From Isoetes engelmannii (taxonomy: Eukaryota; Streptophyta; Lycopodiopsida; Isoetales; Isoetaceae), in contig JAANSK020078909.1 in the NCBI GenBank assembly GCA_011763485.2, forward strand, positions 1 to 27,486: a stretch of DNA of 27,486 nucleotides. Direction: 5' to 3'. Position numbers and translations under genes: made by a program. The first letter of the stretch is position 1; each line of letters starts with the position of its first letter. Positions 18,080-27,486 of the stretch are shown piece after piece. The notes beneath the pieces are model-generated. The model was not told the DNA's origin and searched no databases. It worked only from the letters and a program-made list of their open reading frames with translations.

Positions 18080-18692
18080 TAAAAAATGATATTGGAAAAA
18101 TAGGCCGATGCCTTGGGGAAGAAGATAGCAGTGTATATATTTAAACATTTAAATCCCGCAACCTAAAAGCTTAGGAAATTACTTAATTAATTATATTTGC
18201 TAATTAACCCCTTTTTAAAGGAAAACCGGCCATGGCCAAAAGAGGGCGAGGTCAAGCTTGTACCTTGGAGTGATGGCTACGGCAAGCCTTGCCCTGCGTT
18301 TTTCCTCCTGGGATTAGTGCCCAATACAGTAAATGGAGAGTAGATCCGGCGCTTTATTTCAAGGGATGATAAGACAAAGTGGTTATGGCGATGAAAAAAT
18401 TAGATGGCTTTCTAAACCGTTTGAAACAGCAATCGACTCGTACCTCTTTGAGCTTTTTCTGCCCGATTTTTCATGGATTCTCTCAAACTCAGGTTATCTA
18501 AATGCTTCTATTTTTGCTTGTTTCCAAAGGTAGCTTTTTGGCTTGTTTTAGTGGCCATTTGCTTCAAAGCTGTTGTTGTTTCGTGGTTTCTGAGCTGTGT
18601 TTTGTGGATACAGGTATGGCATCGCTCTAAAGAACTGTAGTATGTGTATATAGAGACCTGCAGTTGTTTCTTTTTGTTTTTTTGTATTATAA
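18080..18692 (+). promoter_or_regulatory. Promoter and 5' leader region of the SRO gene
   Basis: A TATA-like 'tatatattta' lies at 18134-18143. The leader holds an upstream open frame at 18333-18533 (66 codons, MESRSGALFQGM...) with no recognisable domain. A possible leader intron runs from donor 18530 ('aag|gtagct') to acceptor 18613 ('tacag|gtatgg'). An in-frame TAA lies directly before the SRO ATG. The transcription start could not be determined. The duplicated 1.2-kb unit ends at its left edge. Confidence 0.4.
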
Positions 18693-21283
18693 ATGGAGTG
18701 CCAGTGCATCTGCAATACTCAAAGTACTTGTTGTAGTCGAAAGAGAAACCGAACAGAAAAAGCCGAAATTGGCTCCCAAAAACGAGCCAAGGGGAATCAA
18801 CAAGCCTTTCCTACGATTTCAAGGGATGAAGGAGGACTCTATGACTCTGACAAATACGGTATTGATAACACTCTTAACAGGAGTCCAGTCAAACTCTTTG
18901 GTCAATTGTTACCGCAAAAATCTTCTGGGATTGCACAAACCTCTCCCAAACACTTTGTATATTTTGAAAAGGAGAAATGGAACGACTTTTCTGGTGACAC
19001 TATCGTGCAATTAACTGAATCACTCAAGTCTGGCAAGGTAATGGCGGAAATAGCTGTATGGGGCTGCATTTACGTTGTCAATTTTCTGTTCATGATGCAA
19101 ATCAATATGAAAAATGGTTACAGTCGTTCCATAGCCTGGATGGACGAATCTGGAAGATGGTTTCTGCCTTCCTCGCCGTTTGAGGGCAAATGGAGTTCTT
19201 TTACCTGTAAGCTACCATTCTCCTGGGCTATTTCGGACCCGCAGTTGTCCCTTGGCTTGTCTAAGAATACAGAATATTCTATTAGTGAGGATGAATCAGA
19301 CTTGAGTTCAGATGAGTCTTGTCAGACTCGGTTGGAAAATGAGCTCTTGTTGGATACAACTCCTGAAGCTACAGATTCTCTTGAACAACTAAGTGACAAT
19401 GCTGGTGTAACAGAATTCGTTTGTGGCAAGGGTTGTTTCCCTTTATTAGACGACAAGCTCATAGATATAAGATATGGATGCAAAGAATATGCAAGTATTG
19501 GAAATAAGTTTCTTTGTGGGTTAGGCAGCTTTGCCAAGTATGCTGAAATCAAGGCGGTATATAAGAACACATATTCAAGTGTATCAGGCAAAGCGCGGCA
19601 GCAGATGTTTTTGAAGCAAGTCGAGATTACGAAACAAGCCAGGGGAGATGCAAATGTACATTATGGTTGGCATGCCACTTCCAAAGAAGGGGTATGTGGA
19701 GTAATTTTACATGGGTTTGGACAACCCAGCAGATCCAAAACTGGGTCGGCATATGGTATGGGAGTTTATCTGGCTCCAGAGAGCTACTCCTCTGCCAGGT
19801 AATGGTTCATGCCTTTTCCTCCCTTTGCGATGCATTGATTCCTTCCTGCTAACCTGGTCTCTTGTGTGCATGCAGTGCATTTTATTCAGATATTGACGAA
19901 AATGGTGAACAGCATGTAGTATTGTGCAAAGTAGTATTAGGAAATACAGAAGTAGTTAGTCCTGGATCCAGTCAATTTCATCCATCAAGTGAACACTATG
20001 ACACAGGCGTTGATGATATGCTGGATCCTAAACGGTATATTGTGTGGATGACACACATGAATACTCATATATTGCCAGTATATGTTATTACATTTAAGCT
20101 TTCTGCCCACTTGGACGGTGATTTTTTTCCCCAGAACTGTCTCATTCTTGCTGTCAGATTATGTTAATGGTTGCATTTGATTTTTGTTAAGAGATTGATC
20201 GGCAGTTAAATTTGGTTACATTGATTTATTTTCAGAAATCGTATTGGCTAGAGGCGCGCAGACAAGTATGCCAGTTCTTGCTGATCAACTTATTTCACAA
20301 CATAAGGTGAGCTAGAGTTGAGACTAATGGTGAGATGGGGCTCATCCTTGTCCATGAAACTTTGCTCAATAATGATCAGCGGCATACCTGTAAAATAAAA
20401 AGTAATGGCAATAGAGGAGTCATCTGTATGCAAGATGTCACATCTTTTGCGAAGCTTTCCTTACTGATGGCATCCAATTGCATAATGGAAGCTTTTTTTA
20501 CATTTCTGCAGTGTGGGACATATACATCAGTTCATGATTTAGAGAAATCCAACTGCCATAAGCAGTTGCCTAGTTCACCATGGGTGTCTTTATCTAAGCT
20601 CCTTTCTACTTTGATGCAAAAGCTTCCTAAAAGAGACATGGTTTTGCTTAAGCAACGTTTTGTAGAGTTTAAGGTACTTATTATGAGAATGCCACTACTT
20701 TGGATTTTCTTGGATAATAGCAAGGTTTACTTATTTGTTATCAACGTAACCTGCCCAGGCAGGAAAAGTGGCCCGTGAAATCTTTGTGAAGGAAATAAGG
20801 GAAATCGCTGGTGATGACAGGCTTTCTGAGATTATGAAAACTATGCAAGCCCAGGTACTTTTGGTTTTTTATGTTTGTTGGTGCCAGTTAAGCATGGAGA
20901 AAGCATAAAGGGAAAATAAAATGGTTGTGAAGCATAAGAAGTGTTAAACCATGCAGAAGTTTAACTTGATAAATGTGAAGCATCTTATGGGTTATGAAGC
21001 ATGCAAAACTTGACATAAACTAACCCTACAGATTGATTTGTTTATTTTTTTATCAACATTGCCAACTATATTTCGCTGCAAGGTTGGATGTAACCAATAA
21101 CTAGTTTATTGCATGCTGAGAAAGTCATGTTGGGCAAGAACTTGTATGAGCTTGGAGACTCAAACACCCCTGAAATATTGTTTGCTATTGCCTGGACAGG
21201 TGCCAGTGAGGGTATTATCAGATAAACTATGTCATGCAACCTCAACTTCTGATAACAAAAGTGTGCCTGTGAAGATGTCTTAG
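18693..21283 (+). CDS. SRO1: RCD1/SRO-type protein: WWE + PARP-like + RST domains, six coding exons
   Basis: Exons 18693-19798, 19876-20117, 20236-20306, 20512-20673, 20759-20854 and 21200-21283 all have GT-AG introns and join in frame to 586 codons, close to the length of Arabidopsis RCD1 (589). Residues 16-33 hold two basic clusters (RKRNR, QKRAK), a likely bipartite NLS. Residues 87-160 are a WWE domain ('YFEKEKWNDF', 'IAWMDESGRWF'), a protein- or ADP-ribose-binding fold. An acidic linker follows, then a PARP-like domain from about 280 to 445 ('YGWHATSK', 'YGMGVYLAPE', 'YDTGVDDM', 'YIVWMTHMNTHILP'). Residues 493-559 are the RST domain ('PWVSLSKLLSTLMQKLP', 'REIFVKEIREIAGDD'), which binds transcription factors in this plant-specific family. 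By family it is a nuclear regulator of stress and developmental responses. The His (327) and Tyr (359) of the H-Y-E triad are kept, but the Glu position is Arg422. The start follows an in-frame TAA and has a good context (A at -3, G at +4). Splice sites are my reading, not transcript-based. Confidence 0.9.
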
Positions 21284-23519
21284 GCGGTAAGTGCTGTGCT
21301 CTTTCTGTTTTGAATTGATTTATGAAGTGACAAAAATGTAATATTAAGTACCTTTTGTATAGCAGTTGATTCGTAGGCTCTTGCCTTAGAAGCAGTGTTC
21401 AACTTTTAATCTAAAATGGGTTGCCTTTAGTGGAGTTCGAATTAAAAATGTCTATTGCTTCTTTTTCGGACATTTTGTGGAGCGGATCAGAAGTTCTTAG
21501 GCAAGTGCATTTGCATGGTTTGATGATAGGCAGCCTTTGTGTACCATCCAGATCAAATGCAAACAAGTGAGGTTTTCTAATTTAATTTGAATAGGTGTGT
21601 AAACATCATTTGTGATGAATTAATCAAGGATTATTATGGACTAGAAATTCGTCCCTTTATGCCCTTAAAACTGGCGAGCAGCTTGACCTTTAAACCATAT
21701 CCCAAGTCTCAGTTTGTTAAACGGTAATCTGCAGCCAACCAATTTCTTTTAGATTTTGGTCACATTATGGCCAACTGTGTTCTTGGTTCTTGAGCATTGG
21801 ATAGATCCTACGACTAGTGTTGTGCCAATCCTAATTTTGACTAACCCTCTCTTTCTTTGGTGCACTTTATTTTCTCCGTTTCCTTTTCCTCCTTTTCTTG
21901 TCAATGAACAAACAGTTAATTCGGGAATAGATTTGACTGTAGTTGAATTGTTCGTGTAAAACAGGCGAGAATGGGAAAGTTTGTAATACAGGTTGTGGTG
22001 CTTCTTGAATAATATAAAAATTCAATCTGTCTATATGTATGCTACCTTTAGTTAGGGGGCAGGATATGGTAGCAAAAGCTGAAGTATATAGAATATTGAC
22101 TCCAATATATTGTTCGTTGAGTTTGATTTAATGTAGAAATTCTTTCCATAGTTGGATAAATTGCACGTTTGCAATGGCTAGGAGGAAGGATGTCGAGAGT
22201 TTAGCCTAGCTAGGTTGGATTGTTTGCTTTGGTTTTAGTTTAAGATGACATGATGAAAGGTTCTTCTATTTGCCTTCTTATGCTTGAATAGAGTTAATAT
22301 AATCTTTTCATGCAGCCATTAGATTCTTGTTTACCCATACCAAAAAGGAGATTAACCAAGGTGGATGAAGTAACCTTTTTTTTTGGCAGTCGCAAAGAAA
22401 TGGATTGAAGGGCAACAATCCTCTGTGCTCCAGAGGAATACATTTGCCTTGGTTTATTCATTGTAGTATGGTGTATTTGACCCAATCTTAAAGCCTCTAT
22501 TAGTCTATCGCAGTATGGTAGTCTTATGCAAGGAAGCCTCTCTCAATAGAAACTTGCATCCTTTAAACAACAATATCTAATAGAGATAGCTGGTTAGATT
22601 TAGTTAGATTAAGTGGGTAAATTGTTTCCGAAACCTCAAGTGTGCCACCTTCTCTATGATCAAATTTTGAAGGCAAGTCAAGATTTGAAGTGCTTGATCT
22701 ACCGGTCTTGAATCATATTTCCGACACGCGCCCCAAAAGGCTTTGCCCTACCACAAGTGCGGCATTGAGGGGGAAGACATTTAATATGTAGTTTATAGGG
22801 CTACTTTTCAATATAGTGCTGAATTCTAAGTTTGCTTCAAGTTTTTGAACTAAAACTCACTGTAAGCTACAAACATAGACACTTGTTTGTTTTCCTACAA
22901 GAAAGAGATTTGTTAGACTATGAAACAAAATGTACATAAATACAAGTTGGGTTGGGATAACTTTTAGTCATGTTCAAGGAATATTGAGCGCATCTTTAAT
23001 ATACAACCACCATATTAAGTCATTCTATCTATCATTATAAGGTCTCAAGATTTGTTGAGCATGAAACTAGTAGTTATTGTAGTCGAAAGGTTATCTTCAA
23101 GCTACTTCATTACTCCATCCATTAACTAGATTGTAGATCTTCCTTGTGCTCTTTGTCCTTTGTCTTGTTACTTATAAATATGAACTATTAAGTAGAGTAG
23201 AGCACGTTGAATCTTTTTCAAGTACTTTAGCTTATGAAAAACTTTCGTGCCTTTTAGGTTGAGGTAGAGAAGTTAGTGCCTTCTTGTATGATAGAATTCG
23301 GGCTCATTCCAATTATGAAATATAGATTGTTATGGACGTTGGTTAAGATTTGATCATTTTGAAGGTATGTCACATACTTTATTCTAACATGAATATATAA
23401 CTCAACTGTAACTAGATTGGCAATTAGTTGGATGAGTTGTACCTCGAAAGCAACTCACATCAAAGCACCTAAGAAAGCACCAAAAATCCAAATCAAAAGC
23501 TAATCCTTTTAACTTGCAA
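21284..23519. other. 3' flank of the SRO gene, no other gene recognised
   Basis: A strong donor 'ggtaagt' lies at 21286-21292, just after the SRO stop codon, suggesting an intron in the 3' UTR. No acceptor or polyadenylation site could be assigned with confidence. The rest is AT-rich with only short frames lacking recognisable domains. Confidence 0.45.
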
Positions 23520-23600
23520 CATTTAAAAAGAAAAGAAAAAAGAGAGAGCGGGAGAGAGAGAAAGAGACGAATGGAGAGAGAGAAAGAGACGAATGGAGCA
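23520..23600. repeat. Purine-rich low-complexity tract with a 22-bp tandem duplication
   Basis: An A/G-rich run contains a 22-base unit (starting 'gagagagagaaagag', ending 'cgaatg') at 23552-23573 and, identically, at 23574-23595. Confidence 0.85.
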
Positions 23601-24809
23601 ACTATGGCAGGTAAGCTCTACAAGAATTAGATATCCCTAATTGTGTTATTGTGTTTTGGTTCATTTCTGTGGGCTTTAGTGGGTGTCTGGTATTCGTTTG
23701 TCAAGTGAGTAGATAGCTTTAATGAGGTGACATCCAACATCTCATCTATATATATTGCTAGCTTTTCCTAATGCATCTTATATGATGTTCATGGGCCAAC
23801 GAGACATTCATCTGTATGTTTTAGCAGTAGTTGTTGATTTTTGTGACTTTTGGACAATATGGCAACTTAAGGGCAGATGAACATGCTTGGATTTAGGGCT
23901 ATAATGCTGGCATATCATGTGTAAGTGACCTATATGTACATTTTGTCACGTTGTATAACTTACTAGCATAAAGAAAAAAGGAAACAATGGTAGTGTTTTT
24001 GCTAACATAATCCATGTTGTGTCAAGCCTTGAAGGTCCCGAAATATCATTAAGGTCTTTGCAGTCAAAAAGTAAGCAATTTTCTGTACCTACCATGAAAT
24101 TCATTGGTTACTATCTTCTTTATGCCTCGTGATTCTTAGCTCTAAGTTAACATTGGCAATGAAATAGCAGAGAAGTAATTACTCTGTTGACAGCTGATGT
24201 AGGAATGGACACTTGCAAAGACACATTCACAACAATAAAGTAATAGTATTTGCTGTTTGTGATCCGGTCTAATTTTGTTTTTGATAAATGCCCCTCTTGA
24301 TTTCGATAAATGCCCCTCCCAACTTCTGGACATTTGGAATAGGAAAAGGAATAGTTTAGGAATCAATCCAAGAAAAAACCCTTGCACAAATGGTTTAACA
24401 AGTGTTCTAGTGGAGAAAAAGAAAATCTTAATAGTATACAAACACCTAGCACACTTTAATGAAAATCTCCTATAACAATGTAAAAGCACAATCAGAATTC
24501 ACAATCATAGCAGTAGAGCAATGGAAATTTGTATGAGCATGAAAAATATTCTTCCCCTAACAACGTTTACAATGCCTAGACATTAGATGGTGTAAAGCTA
24601 ATTGATTTTATTATCTTTCCACTGAGATCAAACTATCCGTTTTGCAACGGTTTGTAAATCGTATGGGCTTGGAAGTTGCTACCTATGGGTTTTATGGGAA
24701 GGAAACCATTGTGTATTTGGGAGCAAAGATTAGGGCATTGTTATATAGTTTGTATTTCGGCTGGATGGGCTACAGGGTTTTTTTGTGGTAAGGGAGGCGT
24801 AGGCTTGGG
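23601..24809. other. Non-coding stretch
   Basis: I see no gene. The minus-strand frame at 24142-24489 (115 codons) has no recognisable domain. 'gataaatgcccctc' repeats at about 24283 and 24306. Confidence 0.45.
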
Positions 24810-25995
24810 CAGATCATGGTATGAATGAGTGCGCCATCTTGGATAATTTATCGACCACTACCATTAAAGAATCATGGCCCCTTGCTGTCCTTTGAGACCG
24901 GTTTTAAAATCCATAGTCATAACCTCCCACTTTGCATTAGGAATCCCTAACGGTTCAAGCTGGCCTGGGATTAAGAGTTGCTCTGCCTTTGTCTGCAGAC
25001 AAAGCTGGCATTTACGGATGTACTTCACTATATGCTTCTTCATGCCCGGCCAATGATAGCTACTACTTTTGAAGTAGGTCTTTATGAATCTTGCACGGCC
25101 GGCAATCGGGCTATTATGCGTGTCATGGAGAATCAAACTCCTTACTCCTGATGGCTTGGGATCGTATAGCTTATCTTTGAGGTGCAATAGGTTACCTCCT
25201 TTTCAGAATGTTTGAAAGTTTCCCTTTCCTTATCCGTTCTCGCTAATCTAGAAAGACTTGCGTATACTTTTAAAAAGTCTTTATCTGTTGGCAATGTTTC
25301 TTCTAATTTCTTCCAAACTCACATTGAGTCAATACGGCATTGCAATGCACTCGCATCGTGAAGGGATGTTGAGAAAATGCGTCTGCTACCATATTAAGCT
25401 TTCCTGGTTTATATGATATCTCAATATCATATTCTTCCAAGAATTCCATCCACCTCCACTACCTCACATTGAGGTTTGCCTGCGTGAATATGTATTGGAG
25501 GCTCTGGTGATCGGTAGCCAATTGGAACCTTCTTCCCAACAAATAATGCCTCCATACTTTTAGAGCTCTTACTATGACAAGAAGCTCCTGGTCATGTATG
25601 GAGTAGCGTGTTTTGGCGCCGTTCATTTTTGGGAGTCGTAACAATCACTCTTCCTTCTTGCATTTGAACTGAGCAATCACTCTTCCTTCTTGCATTTGAA
25701 CTGCACCTGTTGCAATCTTGTTTGCATCATCGCTACTAGCTTGTCCTTCTCTAGATCTGGGAGGGTGAGGATTATTGCTGTTGTCAAGACCTCTTTAGCT
25801 TATCAAAGCTTTTCTGAACCTTGTCCTCCCAATGATCATTCCAATTCTTGATCTTCTAAGATTTGATGAGGTCCGTTAGCAGCGTTGCTACTTTGGCAAA
25901 GTCCTTGACAAATTTCCTATAATAGCCTGCTAGGCCAAGGAAGCTCCTCACGTCGTGGGCATTCTTTGGGGTTAGCCGTTCCACTACCACTTGAA
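24810..25995 (-). mobile_element. Ty3-type (Gypsy) LTR retrotransposon pol fossil
   Basis: On the minus strand, right to left, 'NAHDVRSFLGLAGYYRKFV' (end of reverse transcriptase) is followed by 'YSIHDQELLVIVRALKVWRHYLLG' and 'TDHQSLQYIF' (RNase H). Then comes the integrase zinc-binding region ('HDTHNSPIAGRARF', 'YHWPGMKKHIVKYIRKCQLC') and the start of its core ('WEVMTMDF'). This order is diagnostic of Ty3-type pol. The piece is incomplete at both sides, without LTRs, gag or protease, and broken in several places. It looks old. Confidence 0.9.
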
Positions 25996-26043
25996 TCTGT
26001 ATGAGTCCCTCATGAGTGTGATTTTAAGTTATGTTTTATATTT

Positions 26044-26430
26044 TTCTTTTATAGCATGGTGTCCAACCTTCTTTAGTTGTGGCATCTAGCCAAGGGGTAT
26101 TTCCAAGGCTAGATGGTCTAAGGATCAGAACCTGGGTATGTATTGCACACTTGGTGGTGGTACGACTCTCCCCATATATGTGGTTGGTTGTGATTATTGC
26201 GAGTACTCCTGGATGTCTTGATCGAGGTAAGGAGGGGTGCAGCTTGAGTATATTTTAATATAGCCCCCTAAAACGGACTATGTTTTCCATGACTGACATA
26301 TGAGTTCCCCCATATGTATGGCTTTAGCTATGTTTATAATGGCTTCTTCTTCTTTTTCTTTTTTTTTATAGCATGGCGCCCAACCTTCTTGGTTGTGGCA
26401 TATAGGCAGGACCGCCCCAAGGCTAGATGG
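26044..26430. repeat. Pair of diverged direct repeats of about 70 bp
   Basis: 'tttatagcatgg(t/c)g(t/c)ccaacctt' followed by 'gttgtggcat' and 'ccaaggctagatgg' occurs at about 26044-26116 and 26362-26430. A second motif, 'gcaaggtaagattg', occurs at about 26473 and 26567. The start of the first motif ('gcatggtgtccaac') also appears near 938. Family unknown. Confidence 0.6.
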
Positions 26431-27486
26431 GTTCTTCTTATTGCAGATGCACTTTGACATCTAGAGGGAGCCGACGCAAGGTAAGATTGCAGAGAGACAC
26501 TAACCCCGACTCCCTTTTTTTTTTTTTTGCAATAACTGTATAATTCTTGGCCATTTAGAGGGGTCGCAAGGTAAGATTGTAGGGAGTGCTACCTCGATGT
26601 AATAATTGTATAAATATTTTGGTAGCAGTGACGATTTCTCAGACTCTCTTGCTTCCAGTTTGCTAGCCTTCTTCTTTGGCCTTCCTTTACTCCATGGTTA
26701 TATATGCTTCCTATGTTGCATACATACTCCACATATTATGCAAAGGGAGTCACGAAAACCTCTAGAGAGGGCTACAACGCCCATCCCTCGAGGAAAAAAG
26801 AAACTAGGCAGCCAATCAAGATAAAGGGAAGTTAAAATACCCAAATATCAACTAAGTACATGCATCGGATGAAACTCTTGAACTATGCTTTAGGGCCTAC
26901 TGATCATATCCTAATGGCCCCAAAGGATCCTCATATGAAAGAAAAGGGACAGAGAGATCCCCCTCCCCGCATCCCTCGAAAAAATGCAGAGGCTGAGGTA
27001 GGGCAATAGCCCATCACTTATATTTACGTGATGGTCATTGGTGACTATATTCTTTAGATTATTCTTTTATGGCCACAGTCCAAAGACTTCGTAAATGTCA
27101 AATACTAGCAGCTTCCTCTCTCCTCTTCGGCTTTGCAAAATGAGAGAAGTGCGGATCCAAAAGAAGTGGGCAGTTTATCGTCGAGATATAACAACCGACT
27201 ACTGGCCATCCAACCCTTGGTTTGGTTATGATTAGATAACATGAACCATATATATGATTGCATATAATTTAAAGTTTGAATCGGTTGGCTGGCCTTCGAA
27301 CACCAAAGCTTGAGCTCATTCCATTATTTGCAGGAAATGATTATTGGTAATTAGAATTAGATTCAAGTTGCAAATGAATTTACATTGGCAACAAGTTACT
27401 AATACACATAGGAAGGAAGGAAGGAAGTATATTTTAACGTCAACGGAGGCCAAAGGCCTATGAGACGGTACATGCCAAAGTGATAG
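26431..27486. other. Non-coding stretch at the right end of the window
   Basis: No gene recognised on either strand. A T-run lies at 26515-26529 and a (GGAA)n microsatellite at about 27411-27428. Confidence 0.5.

Noticed and set aside
24142-24489. 115-codon minus-strand frame
   Set aside because: Composition is low-complexity (Phe/Leu-rich) with no domain, and it lies in AT-rich non-coding sequence.

Overview
This is an AT-rich stretch of a plant nuclear genome. The one convincing host gene is a spliced WWE-PARP-RST gene of the plant-specific RCD1/SRO family. Around it lie degenerate LINE, SINE, Copia and Ty3 sequence and a mitochondrial large-subunit rRNA fragment. A decayed gene at 4294-5332 looks like a single-tyrosine HUH (Rep-type) transposase of the Replitron kind. 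Replitrons are reported to be abundant in non-seed plants, so a fern, lycophyte or bryophyte is my best guess, but nothing here fixes the species.

Layout. 1-114: 3'-truncated mitochondrial LSU rRNA fragment. 115-700: short tandem repeats, then a foldback of about 50-nt arms with one arm duplicated. 700-4200: no convincing gene. 4294-5332: Replitron-like Rep gene, interrupted about twice. 5645-5723: compact, highly paired tRNA-like structure ending in a T run. 5724-8100: AT-rich sequence and a worn array of 'agctcgacca' repeats. About 8100-11327: 5' part of an L1-type LINE (leader, broken ORF1, ORF2 endonuclease domain), cut off by the end of a Copia-type fossil. 11328-13844: Copia fossil on the minus strand. 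14519-14880: LINE ORF2 C-terminal remnant. 14685-15887 and 16881-18079: two direct copies of a 1.2-kb unit holding the LINE tail and a tRNA-derived SINE. The second copy ends about 610 bp upstream of the SRO start codon.

18693-21283: SRO gene. I derived six coding exons (18693-19798, 19876-20117, 20236-20306, 20512-20673, 20759-20854, 21200-21283). They join in frame to 586 codons, very close to the length of Arabidopsis RCD1, and carry an N-terminal NLS, WWE, PARP-like and RST domains. 21284-24800: introns or intergenic sequence without a recognisable gene. 24810-25995: Ty3-type pol fossil on the minus strand. 26000-27486: repeats and low-complexity sequence.

The genes do not form a pathway. 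The main points are the Replitron-like element with a structured RNA/DNA element about 310 bp past its stop, a full-length SRO gene whose PARP domain keeps two of the three classical catalytic positions, and a mosaic duplication next to the SRO promoter. All calls come from reading the sequence; no database search was run.
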